A stretch of 64,000 nucleotides of DNA. Origin: Roseateles sp. YR242. GTDB taxonomy: Bacteria > Pseudomonadota > Gammaproteobacteria > Burkholderiales > Burkholderiaceae_C. The notes under the pieces were generated by a model. That model saw only the letters and a program-made list of their open reading frames with translations. It searched no databases and was not told where the DNA came from. Location of the stretch: positions 62,001 to 126,000 of the forward strand of contig NZ_FOAV01000009.1 in the NCBI RefSeq assembly GCF_900109745.1. The letters run 5' to 3'. The translations under genes and the position numbers were made by a program. Below are positions 1 to 9,743 of the stretch, piece after piece (the stretch's first letter is position 1; each line of letters opens with the position of its first letter).

Positions 1-257
1 CAGAGAATCCAGATCAACAGCAGCACGGTGACGCCATTCACCGGGAACTTCGTCAGCTTGTCCCGGTGGATGAAGATGCTGGCAAACAGCGCCACCGCAA
101 TCACCATGGACCAGGGCGCATCGTGCGCCCAACCGTAAGCCAGGCGGTGCGGGTTCATCACCCCCATCCACACCCAGCCCAGCACGCCCCAGATCGGCTC
201 CTTCATCGTCTTCCAGATGAGCAGCGAAAACACGGCGAGCATGATCAGGTCACGCAT
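1..257 (-). CDS. XrtA-associated O-glycosylation/O-antigen ligase (partial, N-terminal part)
   Basis: The gene reads leftward off the window edge; only the first 85 or so codons are present. The start ATG is at 257-255, and its first 8 bases overlap the end of the upstream glycosyltransferase gene (stop at 250-252), which supports this start. The translation opens MRDLIMLAVFSLLIWKTM and continues with hydrophobic segments and the phrase GWVWMGVMNPHRLAYGWAHD. This matches the N-terminus of the exosortase A-associated putative O-glycosylation ligase family (TIGR03097, O-antigen ligase-like). Members are multi-pass inner-membrane proteins thought to ligate polymerised glycan in XrtA/PEP-CTERM loci. 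Family assignment comes from the N-terminal motif and the operon setting; the catalytic loops lie outside the window. Confidence 0.8.
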   Translation of the reverse strand, partial: MRDLIMLAVFSLLIWKTMKEPIWGVLGWVWMGVMNPHRLAYGWAHDAPWSMVIAVALFASIFIHRDKLTKFPVNGVTVLLLIWIL

Positions 258-1455
258 GTCGGAACTCCGGCATCCCGCGGGCCGCCAACACCCGCTGGAA
301 CAAATCAAGCTGGCCCTGGGTGGTGGCATCCCAGGAGAACTGCTCGGCATAACGGCGCGTGGCCACCCGGTTGCGCGGCAAGTGCCGCAGCCGGCGCACA
401 GCCTCCGCCACGCCCGCCGCTGTACGAGAAGGCATCAACTCACCGGCCTCCGCACTGGCCACCACCTCGGGCGTTCCCCACACGTTGGAAGCCGCCACCG
501 GTGTGCCGCATGCCATGGCCTCCAGCAGCACATTGGCCCAGCCTTCGCGGCTGGAAGCCAGCACCAGGGCATCCACGCCCACATAGATCTCGCGCAGGCG
601 TGCCTGCGGCAATGCACCCAGGAAGCGTACCCGCGCCGCCACGCCCAGGCTCTCGGCCAGACGACGCAAGGCGCCCTCCTCCGGGCCCGCACCAGCGATC
701 AGCAGATCCACATCGGGCAATTCCGCCAGCGCGCCGATGACCAGTTCATGGCCCTTGCGCTCGATCAGGTGGCCCACCGAGGCCAGCGTGAAGCGCCCTT
801 CCCGCAGCCCCAAGGCGCTACGAGCCTCTTCACGCCCGGCGGGATGGAACAGGTTCAGATCCACCCCGTTGCGCAAGGCGGTCACCTTGCCGGCGTCGGC
901 ACCGAGTTGAACCAGTTCGTCCTTCAACGCAGCACACACGGTGATCATCGCGTCGGCCTGGGCCGCTGCGCGCAGGATCAGCTTGCGCGGAAAACTGTAG
1001 GCGGGGATCAGGTTGATGTCGGTGCCACGCGCCGTGATCACCAGCGGCTTGTTGAGCGCCCGCGCCACCATCGCGGCGGCCACGCCATCCGGATAGAAGT
1101 AGTGCGCGTCGATCAGGTCGAAGTCATAACCCGAGCGCTGCAAGGCCCGCGCCCCACGCAACGCCGTCCACGCCAGCGTGTACGGCGCGCTGCTCATGCC
1201 GACCTTGGGCAGTCGGACAAATCGCGGGTGGCTCACCTGCAGGCCATGGCGCTCTTCGGTGGCCGGCGTCTCGGCAAACTTGCCGTATTCACCATAACGC
1301 TCGCCTTTGAGCGGGAACCAAGGCACCGGTGCAATGACGCGGGATTCCACCTGCCCGGAGGCCACCAGGTGGCGCAGCCGGGTCTCCACGAAGATGCCGT
1401 GGCTGGGCATCACCGCGCTGGGATAAAGGGTCGAGAAGGTCAGCAGCTTCAACAT
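250..1455 (-). CDS. Glycosyltransferase family 4 protein of the XrtA locus
   Basis: The product is 401 residues with the GT-B two-domain layout of GT4 enzymes. The N-terminal domain carries TLYPSAVMPSHGIFVETRLRHL, split here as TLYPS and HGIFVETRLR near residues 9-30, and DAHYFYPDG near 115. The C-terminal nucleotide-sugar domain has NGVDLNLFHP, SVGHLIERKGHELVI and the ExxxxE signature region SREGWANVLLEAMACGTPV. It probably transfers a sugar from a nucleotide donor onto the lipid-linked exopolysaccharide repeat unit on the cytoplasmic face. It lies 17 bp downstream of another GT4 gene and overlaps the ligase gene, so it is part of the same operon. Donor and acceptor cannot be read from the sequence. 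Confidence 0.85.
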   Translation of the reverse strand: MLKLLTFSTLYPSAVMPSHGIFVETRLRHLVASGQVESRVIAPVPWFPLKGERYGEYGKFAETPATEERHGLQVSHPRFVRLPKVGMSSAPYTLAWTALRGARALQRSGYDFDLIDAHYFYPDGVAAAMVARALNKPLVITARGTDINLIPAYSFPRKLILRAAAQADAMITVCAALKDELVQLGADAGKVTALRNGVDLNLFHPAGREEARSALGLREGRFTLASVGHLIERKGHELVIGALAELPDVDLLIAGAGPEEGALRRLAESLGVAARVRFLGALPQARLREIYVGVDALVLASSREGWANVLLEAMACGTPVAASNVWGTPEVVASAEAGELMPSRTAAGVAEAVRRLRHLPRNRVATRRYAEQFSWDATTQGQLDLFQRVLAARGMPEFRHA

Positions 1456-1472
1456 GGCATCCGGCCTGCGCC

Positions 1473-2669
1473 TCAGACCTTCACATCACCCAGCGTGGAC
1501 GCCGGGGCATCGCGCAGCGACCGCGCCAGTGCCACCACCCGTTCGGCATTGCCCAGCCAGGTCAGGTTCAGCCGATGGATGGTGGCCAAGGCCCCTTCCC
1601 CCAGCCGCTGGCGCAAGGCCGCATCGTTGGCCAGGCGGGCCAGCAGGCCCTCCAGTGCCCCGGCTTCGGCAGGATCGAACAACAGCGCATTGCGGTTGTC
1701 CTCCAGCACTTCCTCGATATTGGGTTGGCGTGGCGCCACGATGGCCTTGCCCAGCGCCAGGTACTCAAAAAGCTTGAGCGGCGAGGCGTAGGCCACCACC
1801 GCCGGCTGCAGCGCGATGTCAAAGGCGGCCACGTGGCGCGGCACATCGTCGCGGGAGATGACGCCGGTGAAGCGCACCCGGTCGCCCAGCTTCAGTTCAC
1901 TGGCCAGGGCCTCCAGGTCCGCACGCGCGGGCCCATCCCCCACCAGCAGCAGGCGTGCATTGATCGGTGCAGAGGCACTGGCCATCCAGCGGATCACGCG
2001 GTCCATGCCGTGCCAGTCCCGCACGAAGCCGGTGAAGCCCAGCACCAGCGCATCCGTCCAGCCCAGGGCCGCCTTGGCATCGGCGGGTGTGGGTGCCGCC
2101 GCAAAATGCTCTTCGTTGATGCCGTTGGGCACCACCACCAGGCGGTCATCCGGCACGCCTCGCGCAGCCACCATGTCGCCCAGCACGCGGGTGACCGGCA
2201 GCACGATGTCGGCACCGCGCCAGACCACGCCTTCCGCCCAGCGCGCCAGCCGGGGCAGCGCCAGGCCACCAAAGCGCTCACGCTCATCCGCCAGCGGCGC
2301 ATTCACCTCCAGCAGGAACGGCAGCCCCGTGCGGCGTCTGAGCAGCAACCCGGCCAGCAGGTAGAGGTTGTAGCGCTCGTAGATCGCATCCGGTTCAAAG
2401 TCCCTGGCGGCCCGCGCCAGGCGGCGATAGGCCAGCAGCGAATACCCCAGCTCCAGCAGTTCATAGACCCACTTGGGCAGGCGTGCCCGCAGGCGCTGCA
2501 CCCAGCCGACGTCGTCGCCCATGCGGGCCTTGTCCTCCGGAGCGGATTCGCCGCCCGGCGCCACGACCATCACCTCGTGCCCGAGCGAACGCAGCGAGCC
2601 GATCATCTCTTCGATATGCACCGCCTGCCCATCCTTGGACGCGGTGCGATGGTGGTAGAGGATCTTCAT
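1473..2669 (-). CDS. Glycosyltransferase family 4 protein of the XrtA locus
   Basis: The product is 398 residues and starts MKILYHHRTASKDGQAVHIEE, a WbuB-like GT4 N-terminus. Visible motifs are YERYNLYLLAGLLL near 120, VVPNGINEEHF near 200, LGFTGFVRDWHGMDRVI in the C-terminal Rossmann domain and a donor-binding segment ASPLKLFEYLALGKAIVAP. The start ATG (2669-2667) overlaps the stop of the amidotransferase gene by ATGA, indicating translational coupling. It probably adds one sugar during repeat-unit assembly in the XrtA-linked exopolysaccharide pathway. It is not one of the two signature TIGR03087/TIGR03088 enzymes, which are both present elsewhere in the cluster, and its specificity is unknown. 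Confidence 0.85.
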   Translation of the reverse strand: MKILYHHRTASKDGQAVHIEEMIGSLRSLGHEVMVVAPGGESAPEDKARMGDDVGWVQRLRARLPKWVYELLELGYSLLAYRRLARAARDFEPDAIYERYNLYLLAGLLLRRRTGLPFLLEVNAPLADERERFGGLALPRLARWAEGVVWRGADIVLPVTRVLGDMVAARGVPDDRLVVVPNGINEEHFAAAPTPADAKAALGWTDALVLGFTGFVRDWHGMDRVIRWMASASAPINARLLLVGDGPARADLEALASELKLGDRVRFTGVISRDDVPRHVAAFDIALQPAVVAYASPLKLFEYLALGKAIVAPRQPNIEEVLEDNRNALLFDPAEAGALEGLLARLANDAALRQRLGEGALATIHRLNLTWLGNAERVVALARSLRDAPASTLGDVKV

Positions 2670-4582
2670 GCCGCTTGCCGCAGGGGTGCCACGCCCATCA
2701 CGTTGCGCAGGAAGGCGTCATACATCAGCAGTGTCCACAGCGGCGTGCTGTGGTCGCGGCTGCCGTTCTCGTGCTGCTCGACCAGTTGGCCCACCGCCTT
2801 GAGGTCGAACCAACCCGAATCCGCCAGCGGCCCGCCCAGCAACGCGCCGCGCACACGCTGGCGCAGCGGACCACGGAACCAGCGCGACAGCGGCACGGCA
2901 AACCCCATCTTGGGCCGGTACAGCACATCACGCGGCAGGTGCGGCTCCAGCGATTTCTTGAACAGGTACTTGCCCTCGCCGCCGCGCAGCTTGAGGTGGG
3001 ACGGCAGCGTGGCGAGCCACTCCACCAGCGGGTGGTCCATCAGCGGCTCTCGCACTTCCAGCGAATGGGCCATGGAAGCGCGGTCCACCTTGGTGTTGAT
3101 GTCGCCCACCAGATAGGTCTGCAGATCGATGTACTGGATCATCGCCAGCGGGTCGTCGGTGTTGGCCTGCTCGGCATGGCGCAGGAACAGCTCGCGGGCG
3201 TTGTAGCCGCCCAGCTCGGACTTGAAGCGCGCGCTGTACAGCGGCAGGCGCTCGTTGTCCCGGATCACCGACATGGTGTGGAAATACGCTTCCACCGAGT
3301 TGCGGGCCAGCGCCTGGAAGGTGGTCTTGGCGCGGAACACCCGCGGCGCCCAGTCGGCCTTGGGATAAAGCCGGCCCAGCGTACCGAACAGCGGCCGGCG
3401 CAGGCCCAGCGGCAGGCTGGCGCGCATGCGCTCTTCCATCATGTGCAGCTTGTAGCGGCGGTAGCCGCCGAAGCTCTCGTCCCCGCCGTCGCCGGAGAGC
3501 GCCACCGTCACATGCTTGCGGGCCAGTTGGCAGACGCGGTAGGTGGGGATGGCGGAGCTGTCGGCATAGGGCTCGTCATAGAGCCGCGCCAATGTGTCGA
3601 TCAGGTCGAAGTCGTCGCTCTGCACCGTCTCCACATGGTGGTCGGTGTGATAACGCTCGGCCACCTGGCGGGCGAATTCGGATTCGTTGTAGGCCGGGTC
3701 GTCGAAGGCCATGGAGCAGGTCTTCACCGGGTGGGTGCTCTCACCGGCCATCATGGCCACGACAGCACTGGAATCCACCCCACCGGACAGGAAAGCGCCC
3801 AGCGGCACTTCCGCGATCATGCGCAGGCGCACGGATTCGCGCAGGCGACGCAGCAGCTCCTCCTGGGCCTCGGTCTCGTCGATCCTGGCGTCCACCGTGA
3901 AGTTGACGTCCCAGTAGCGGCGCGGCTGGCCGACCGCCTCGCCGCGGCGGATCAGCAAGGTATGGCCCTGCGGCAGCTTGAGCGCCTGGCGGAAGACGGT
4001 GCGCGGCTCCGCCACGTAGCCCAGCGCAAAGTACTCTTCCACGGCTTGCGGATCAATGTCCCGGCGCAGTTGCGGATGGGCCATCAGGGCCTTCAGCTCG
4101 GAGCCGAAGACCAGCGCGCCGTCATCCAGCAGCGCATAGAACATCGGCTTCACGCCCAGGCGGTCCCGGGCCATGAAGATGGCGTCACGCGCCTGGTCCC
4201 ACAGCACAAAGGCAAACATGCCGCGCAGCTTCTGCACGCAGTCCTCGCCCCAGGCGGACCAGGCATGAACAATGACCTCGGTGTCGCTCTTGGTGCGGAA
4301 CACATAGCCCAGCGCCTGCAGCTCGGCCATCAGCGCCTGGTAGTTGTAGATCTCGCCATTGAAGACGATGCCCACCGAGCGCTGCGCATTGAACAGCGGC
4401 TGCTGGCCGGTGGCGATGTCGATGATGGACAGGCGCCGGTGGCCAAGACCCAGGCCGGGCTGGAGATGGATGGACCCTTCGTCCGGCCCGCGGTGGTGCA
4501 GGGTGTCGTTGATGCGATGCATCAAGGTGGCGTCGAAGTCTCGCCGCCCCCGGGTGTCAAAGATGCCGCTGATTCCGCACAT
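2666..4582 (-). CDS. XrtA/PEP-CTERM system amidotransferase (asparagine synthase-like)
   Basis: The start is set at the ATG 4582-4580 because it places the catalytic Cys at residue 2 (MCGISGIF), as required in class II glutamine amidotransferases; an upstream start would bury it. The product is 638 residues. The N-terminal GATase2 domain shows RGPDEGS and NGEIYNYQAL; the C-terminal asparagine-synthase domain shows the ATP-binding loop FLSGGVDSSAVV near residue 260 and LSGDGGDESFGGYRRY. It matches the exosortase A-associated amidotransferase 1 family (TIGR03108). It is expected to use glutamine ammonia to amidate a sugar acid or similar group of the exopolysaccharide; the real acceptor is not known. 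Downstream coupling is by ATGA to a GT4 gene. Confidence 0.92.
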   Translation of the reverse strand: MCGISGIFDTRGRRDFDATLMHRINDTLHHRGPDEGSIHLQPGLGLGHRRLSIIDIATGQQPLFNAQRSVGIVFNGEIYNYQALMAELQALGYVFRTKSDTEVIVHAWSAWGEDCVQKLRGMFAFVLWDQARDAIFMARDRLGVKPMFYALLDDGALVFGSELKALMAHPQLRRDIDPQAVEEYFALGYVAEPRTVFRQALKLPQGHTLLIRRGEAVGQPRRYWDVNFTVDARIDETEAQEELLRRLRESVRLRMIAEVPLGAFLSGGVDSSAVVAMMAGESTHPVKTCSMAFDDPAYNESEFARQVAERYHTDHHVETVQSDDFDLIDTLARLYDEPYADSSAIPTYRVCQLARKHVTVALSGDGGDESFGGYRRYKLHMMEERMRASLPLGLRRPLFGTLGRLYPKADWAPRVFRAKTTFQALARNSVEAYFHTMSVIRDNERLPLYSARFKSELGGYNARELFLRHAEQANTDDPLAMIQYIDLQTYLVGDINTKVDRASMAHSLEVREPLMDHPLVEWLATLPSHLKLRGGEGKYLFKKSLEPHLPRDVLYRPKMGFAVPLSRWFRGPLRQRVRGALLGGPLADSGWFDLKAVGQLVEQHENGSRDHSTPLWTLLMYDAFLRNVMGVAPLRQAA

Positions 4583-4595
4583 GGTGGTGTTCCCG

Positions 4596-5885
4596 TCAAT
4601 TCGCTGGTTCAGAAGGCTGGCCGCGCAGGCGGTCATACAGCCCCTGGTAGCGGGCAACCATGGCCCGCATGCTGAAGTCTCGTTCCACGCGCTGGCGGCC
4701 CGCCTCGCCCATAGCCAGGGCCTGGGCGGGGTTGCGCGCCAGGCGCAGCAGCGCCGTGGCCATCGGCTGCGGGTCTGCCGCAGCGACCAGCAGCCCGCTG
4801 ATCTGTGGCGTCACCAGGTCGCCATTGCCGCCCACCTCCGTGGCCACCACGGGCAGGCCGCTGGCCATCGCCTCCAGGATGGTGTTGGAGATGCCTTCGG
4901 CCAATGAGGGCAGCGCAAACACGTGCAGGCCCCGCATCACGGCGGGCACATCGCTGCGCTCGCCCGGCAGCCAGGCCAGGTCACTCATGCCCGCCTCGTC
5001 CAGCAGGGCCTGGCAATGCGCACGCAAGGGGCCATCGCCCACCAGCACCAGCCGCACTCGCTCACGCAGGTCGGGGGCGGCATTGACCAACAGGATGAAG
5101 GCTTGCGTGAGCATGCCCTGGTCCTTCACCGCCTGCATGCGGCCGACCGTGCCGATGATCCAATGGCTGGCGGGATTGAACGGGCTGCCCGCAATGGGCG
5201 CCGGCACCCGCGCCGCTGGCACGGCATCAAGGGCGCGAGGCGCGCCGGCAGCATCGGCGCAAGCCTCCGTATCGACGGCGCGTGCCACCGAACCGGCACC
5301 GGCATCGGCACTGAAGCGCTCGGTGTCCACGCCGTTGACGAACTGGCTGACACGCGCGGGCGACACGCCCACCGGGCCGGTCAGGTAGTCGCCCAGGTCT
5401 CGCGAGAGCGCGATGTAGTGCGAGACAAAGGGCTTGTAGAACCGCCGCACACGTTGATAGGCGCGGTTGCGGCCATCCAGGTCACCCACGTCGCGGCCAT
5501 GTTCGCCGTGGATGCGCACCGGCACGCGGGCCAGCCACGCCGGCAACTGCACCTCCAGCGCGGCCAGGTTGCGGCTATGCACCACGGCCGGTCGCAGCTC
5601 GCGGAACAGCCGGTACAGCTGCGGATAAAGCCAGAAGCCCTGCCCCGGCGGCTTGTTCAGCGCAAAGCAGTCCACGTCATCGCGTTGCAACCGGCGACGG
5701 AAATCCGTCACCTCGGTCAGCGCGAGAATGGCATGGCGGTAGCGGTCGGCCGGCATGTGGTTGATGAGGTTGACCACCCCATTCTCCAGCCCACCCGTGT
5801 CAAAGCGGTACATGACATGCAGCACCAGGGGTCGCGGATCTCCGCGACGGTCCGTGCCATGCACCAGTGGCAAGCTTGCGCTCAT
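4596..5885 (-). CDS. TIGR03088-type PEP-CTERM/XrtA system glycosyltransferase
   Basis: The product is 429 residues. The N-terminal region has the family hallmark [18 protein letters not shown] followed by [16 protein letters not shown] and [18 protein letters not shown]. This is the signature of the sugar transferase that accompanies EpsH/XrtA systems (TIGR03088). The GT4 C-terminal domain has [26 protein letters not shown] and [20 protein letters not shown]. An Ala-rich insert (about residues 200-235) between the two domains looks lineage-specific. The start ATG overlaps the xrtA stop by ATGA. It is cytoplasmic or peripheral on the inner membrane, and its role is in repeat-unit synthesis. 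Confidence 0.92.
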   Translation of the reverse strand: MSASLPLVHGTDRRGDPRPLVLHVMYRFDTGGLENGVVNLINHMPADRYRHAILALTEVTDFRRRLQRDDVDCFALNKPPGQGFWLYPQLYRLFRELRPAVVHSRNLAALEVQLPAWLARVPVRIHGEHGRDVGDLDGRNRAYQRVRRFYKPFVSHYIALSRDLGDYLTGPVGVSPARVSQFVNGVDTERFSADAGAGSVARAVDTEACADAAGAPRALDAVPAARVPAPIAGSPFNPASHWIIGTVGRMQAVKDQGMLTQAFILLVNAAPDLRERVRLVLVGDGPLRAHCQALLDEAGMSDLAWLPGERSDVPAVMRGLHVFALPSLAEGISNTILEAMASGLPVVATEVGGNGDLVTPQISGLLVAAADPQPMATALLRLARNPAQALAMGEAGRQRVERDFSMRAMVARYQGLYDRLRGQPSEPAN

Positions 5886-7474
5886 GGCCGCCCTCCCTGT
5901 GGATCCGGTGTGCGCCGGGCACGCACCTGCGTCAGCTCGGCGCTGATGGCGCCCCAGTACTGCTGGACGAACTGCTGCAGCCGCTGCGGCGCGCCCTCAT
6001 CCAATTCGGTGTAGACCAGCACCAGGGCGGCATCGTCGCCCTGCCCGGTCATTCGTTGCCAGGCACCCAATAGGCGGGCGCGCCAGTCGCTCACCATCGG
6101 CTGGCCGTTGATCCAGTAGACATGCCAGGCCAGCAGGCGCGGCGCATTGCTGCCCTCCAGGCCGGCGCTGCGGATCTGTGTGGTCAGCACCTGCAGTGCG
6201 GCCGGACCGGCAGCGTCGGAAAGCGCCACCGTGGCCTCACCCCGCGCCACCGCCGCCCATTGCTTGTTCTCAGGGGCCACCACGGTGTTGCTGGAGCTGA
6301 CCAGCTTGCGGTCGTAGCCCTGGTCGCGGAAGTACTGCAGGTGCAGCCCCACCTCGGGCGCTGCGCCCTGCGCAAAACGCTCATGGACGCTGGCGTTGGC
6401 GCCCTCAAATCCCGGCAACCACGGCGTGGCCGGCAGGGGCCGGACTTCCCACCCCGGCGCGGCCGCCACGGGTGTCAGGCCTGACACCACCGTGCCACTG
6501 CCCTGCCGCAGCCAGCCGCTGGCCGCTGCCGGCAGCACCAGCACCACGGCCAGCACCACCGCCGCAGGCCACAACGAAGCAGCGGCTATGGGCGCAGTCT
6601 GCACACGCGGCTCCAAGGGAAGTTCCGGCTGCGCCCAGCGCCCGCCCACCAGGAACATGGCCAGCATCACGATGCCGAAAAACACCCAGCCATAAATGAG
6701 GTGGTCCACCCCCACCGCCAGCGTGTTGCCGGAGAGGTGCCCCATCATCACGATGAGGTAGGCGCGGGCCCAGTTCGCCACCAACGGCAGCGCCAGGGCA
6801 AAGGCGATGAAGGCCATCCGGCGGCGCAGCGAGTGGTAGCTCAGGTAGGCGAACAGGGTGCCCACCATCAGCGATGCGATCAGGTAACGCACGCCCGAAC
6901 AGGCTTCCACCACGGACCACTGGCCACTCGGGATGATGAACTGCAGGCCCTCCTGGTAGACCGGAATGCCGGACAGCCGCAAGGCAATGACGGTGAACTT
7001 CGCGGTCCAGTCCATCAGCTGTGGCAGCAGGAATTCCCCGATGGGCACGCAGAAGAGCAGGAAACCCAGCGGGAAGATGAGCTCACGCGCCACCGCCCGG
7101 CCCAGCACGGCGGGCACCAGCAGCACCAGCATGGCCACGAGTGCGAACTGGGTGGCCGCATTGACCGCTGCGAAATCCGCAAACAACCAGCCCGCGCCGA
7201 GCAGCGCGATGGGCAAGACCAGCCACGGCATCGGACGAGGCGTGAGCGGCGCCACCACGGCGCGCCGCCGCCACGCCAGCCAGAGGGCCAGTGGCGGCAC
7301 CAGGAATGCATGGGTGAATGTGCCGGAGCGCCACCAGATGTTCACCATGCCCAGTGCCGTCTGGCGGTAAAGCAGCAGCGTCAGAACCGCCAGCACGGCC
7401 AGCACCAGCAAGGGCCGACGCCAGGCCACCGGCACGCGGTTCACACTCAGGGCGCGGGGCGTGGTCGCACTCAT
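5882..7474 (-). CDS. xrtA: Exosortase A (XrtA) fused to a C-terminal EpsI domain
   Basis: The product is 530 residues. The N-terminal ~285 residues are a multi-pass membrane exosortase with the expected triad: Cys192 in [11 protein letters not shown], Arg237 in [13 protein letters not shown], and a histidine in GHLSGN (246) or GVDHLIYGW (258). Exosortases are transpeptidase-like enzymes that recognise the C-terminal PEP-CTERM sorting signal and are thought to cleave and transfer the protein during export. After one more TM segment (about 305-325) comes a soluble periplasmic domain of the EpsI type (DUF3485), as in many XrtA proteins. The start overlaps the TIGR03087 glycosyltransferase stop by ATGA. 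A likely substrate is the PEP-CTERM protein encoded at 18.1 kb. Confidence 0.95.
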   Translation of the reverse strand: MSATTPRALSVNRVPVAWRRPLLVLAVLAVLTLLLYRQTALGMVNIWWRSGTFTHAFLVPPLALWLAWRRRAVVAPLTPRPMPWLVLPIALLGAGWLFADFAAVNAATQFALVAMLVLLVPAVLGRAVARELIFPLGFLLFCVPIGEFLLPQLMDWTAKFTVIALRLSGIPVYQEGLQFIIPSGQWSVVEACSGVRYLIASLMVGTLFAYLSYHSLRRRMAFIAFALALPLVANWARAYLIVMMGHLSGNTLAVGVDHLIYGWVFFGIVMLAMFLVGGRWAQPELPLEPRVQTAPIAAASLWPAAVVLAVVLVLPAAASGWLRQGSGTVVSGLTPVAAAPGWEVRPLPATPWLPGFEGANASVHERFAQGAAPEVGLHLQYFRDQGYDRKLVSSSNTVVAPENKQWAAVARGEATVALSDAAGPAALQVLTTQIRSAGLEGSNAPRLLAWHVYWINGQPMVSDWRARLLGAWQRMTGQGDDAALVLVYTELDEGAPQRLQQFVQQYWGAISAELTQVRARRTPDPQGGRP

Positions 7475-8694
7475 GCGGCGGCCTCCGCCGGGAGGTAGTG
7501 ATCAAGCCGGGAGAGATGGGCATGCCAGCTGAACTGACGCAGCACCCGTTCACGCGCCTGCTGACCGATGGCCTGCGCCCGCTGCGGCGCAGACAGCAGG
7601 GCGTGGACCAGTTCCAGGTAGTCGCCAGCGGAATCGGCCGACAGCAGGTCCTGCCCGGCCAGCACGCCGTTGGCGCTGAGCGCTTCCACGCAGCTGCGTG
7701 CGGCCACCACGGGCCGCCCCACCGCCATCGCTTCCAGGATCTTGTTCTGCACACCGCGCGCCAGCCGCAGCGGCGCCACGACGGCTGCCGCATGCTGCAG
7801 GTAGGGGCGCACGTCCGGCACAGTGCCGGTCACTCGCACCGCGTCGCTGGCCAGCGCCTGCACGGCAGGCGCCGGGCTGCGGCCCACGATGGTGAAGCGC
7901 AGGCGCGGCCAGCGCTGGCGCAGCTCCGGCAGCACCTCGGTGGCGAACCACTGCACCGCGTCCACGTTCGGCCAGTAGTCCATGGCCCCGGTGAAGACCA
8001 GCGGCAGTTCATCCGCATCGAACGGACTGTCCTGCGCCGGCAGCGGTGAGAAATAGCCGCTGTCCACGCCATTGCACAGGGCCTCGATGGGCGCGGCGGT
8101 GGCGGAGAGGCGCTGGAACAGGGCCACCTCGCTTTCGGTGACGAAGAAGGAGCACCGCGCCTGCTCCGCCACCTGGCGTTCATAGGCCAGCAGCTCGCGC
8201 CCTTCACGGCGGTACAGCCAGGACATCGGCCAGCGATGGGCCTGCGCGTAGTCCGTCCACTTGGCGGAGTCCACATCCACGAAGTCCACCAGCATGGGCA
8301 CGTCACCCACGGCCGCCTGCAGTTGCACCGCGTACTGCGCCATGGTGGAGGAGAACACCACGATGGCGTCGAAGTGCTGCTCCCGCGCCAGCTTGTTGAT
8401 CCACGCCCGCATGGCCCGATGGCGGTAATACGGCAGGCTCAGGGCCTCGCCGCTCAGCAGCCCGCGCAGGCTGGTGATCCGGGAGACCAGGGGGTTCAGC
8501 CCCGCCACGAACACCTCCGCACAGAATTCGCGCAGGGCGGGCACATGGGCCCAGTCCTGTGCGTCATCAATGAAGCTGCCCAGCACCACCTCGTGCTGAG
8601 CACTCAGGTGCTTGAGCAGATGGTACGAACGCAGCTTGTCGCCCTTGTTGGGCGGGTATGGCAGGCGGTGGACGAGGTAAAGGATGCGGGCCAT
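7471..8694 (-). CDS. TIGR03087-type PEP-CTERM/XrtA system glycosyltransferase
   Basis: The product is 407 residues. The N-terminus [20 protein letters not shown] and the following RSYHLLKHL are diagnostic for the EpsH/XrtA-associated sugar transferase family TIGR03087. The centre has [17 protein letters not shown] and [10 protein letters not shown]; the C-terminal GT4 domain has [29 protein letters not shown] and [20 protein letters not shown]. It acts in the cytoplasm on the polysaccharide repeat unit. It lies 14 bp after the FemAB-like gene, and its stop overlaps the xrtA start by ATGA. The exact sugar transferred is unknown. Confidence 0.93.
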   Translation of the reverse strand: MARILYLVHRLPYPPNKGDKLRSYHLLKHLSAQHEVVLGSFIDDAQDWAHVPALREFCAEVFVAGLNPLVSRITSLRGLLSGEALSLPYYRHRAMRAWINKLAREQHFDAIVVFSSTMAQYAVQLQAAVGDVPMLVDFVDVDSAKWTDYAQAHRWPMSWLYRREGRELLAYERQVAEQARCSFFVTESEVALFQRLSATAAPIEALCNGVDSGYFSPLPAQDSPFDADELPLVFTGAMDYWPNVDAVQWFATEVLPELRQRWPRLRFTIVGRSPAPAVQALASDAVRVTGTVPDVRPYLQHAAAVVAPLRLARGVQNKILEAMAVGRPVVAARSCVEALSANGVLAGQDLLSADSAGDYLELVHALLSAPQRAQAIGQQARERVLRQFSWHAHLSRLDHYLPAEAAA

Positions 8695-8708
8695 GGCTCA
8701 GCGCCCCC

Positions 8709-9743
8709 TCAACCCAGGCTGCGCACGATGTGCGGCCCCAGCCAGTTGGCCACGCCAATGGGCAGCCGGCGCCAGGCCTTGATCATGAGCTGGTACTTGG
8801 CGTTGCTCGGGTTGTTCTGCGGCACGGCCTCGCGGCGGTACAGGCAGTACTCGTAATGCAGCGGCGTGGGCTCGAAACCCCAGTTCTTCTTGAACGAGAA
8901 CGAGCCGGTGTCCTGCTTGCTGCGGCCGTAGTCGAAGACCTTGAGCCCACGTGCGCAGGCACGGCGCATCAGCTCCCAATACTTGAAGTCGTTGGCAGCC
9001 AGGTCGCGCGCGGCCACCGCATCACCGGCGTAATACGGCAACACCTCGTCGCGGAAATAGAAGCTCAGCACGCCGGAGAGCGGTTCGCCCTGCTCGCTGC
9101 TGACGATCAGCACTTCGGCCGCATCACCGAACTCGTCCAGCAGCGCCTGGAAATAGCGCTTGGGCATGGCCGGTGTACCGTGGCGATGGACGTTGTCCGC
9201 GTAGAGCGCGAAGAAGCGGTCCACGGTGGCATCGACCTCGGCGCGCAGATTGTTCTTGATGCCCTTGCGCACCATCGCCCGCTGCTTGCGGGGGATGGCC
9301 AGCATGTTGGCCTCTTCATCCGGCAGGATCTCCTTGCGGAAGGTCACGTAGAGGTCCTGGTGCGGCCAGTCGTCGTGCTGGCGCACACGGTTGCGCAGCT
9401 CCAGGTGTTCCACCCGCAGTTGGCGGGCGGTCTCCTGCGCGGCTGTCTCCAGCGCCGTGGCCGCTTCCGGAGAAGTCGCGGCCACGCCGCCATACACCGC
9501 AAACGGCAGGCTCACCAGCGCATGGCCAAACAGACGGCTCTTGTTCTCCGCCAGCGGCAACACGCCTTCGATGCGGCCGTCGCGCTCGGCATAGAAGAAA
9601 TAGCCTTCATGCCCGAACTGCTGGCGAAGAATGCGCTGCCAGGCGGAGAAGTGGAAGAAGGTGGCGGCCGGGCAGGTCTGCACAAAGGCATCCCAGCGGC
9701 GCGCGCCTTCAACGTCGCCCAGGGCCAGGCGCCGAACGATCAT
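8709..9743 (-). CDS. FemAB-family XrtA/PEP-CTERM system-associated protein
   Basis: The start ATG (9743-9741) overlaps the deacetylase stop by ATGA; upstream codons in the same frame are antisense-like and Ala/Gly-rich, so I use this start (344 residues). The protein has the GNAT-like fold signature of FemAB peptidyl or aminoacyl transferases: CPAATFFHFSAWQRIL near residue 25, LVSLPFAVYGGVAA near 75, RKQRAMVRKGIKNNL near 150, and DYGRSKQDTGSFSFKKNWGF near 290. It matches the PEP-CTERM FemAB family TIGR03019. It may attach an amino acid or acyl group to the polysaccharide or its carrier; no activity has been established for the family as far as I know. Confidence 0.9.
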   Translation of the reverse strand: MIVRRLALGDVEGARRWDAFVQTCPAATFFHFSAWQRILRQQFGHEGYFFYAERDGRIEGVLPLAENKSRLFGHALVSLPFAVYGGVAATSPEAATALETAAQETARQLRVEHLELRNRVRQHDDWPHQDLYVTFRKEILPDEEANMLAIPRKQRAMVRKGIKNNLRAEVDATVDRFFALYADNVHRHGTPAMPKRYFQALLDEFGDAAEVLIVSSEQGEPLSGVLSFYFRDEVLPYYAGDAVAARDLAANDFKYWELMRRACARGLKVFDYGRSKQDTGSFSFKKNWGFEPTPLHYEYCLYRREAVPQNNPSNAKYQLMIKAWRRLPIGVANWLGPHIVRSLG

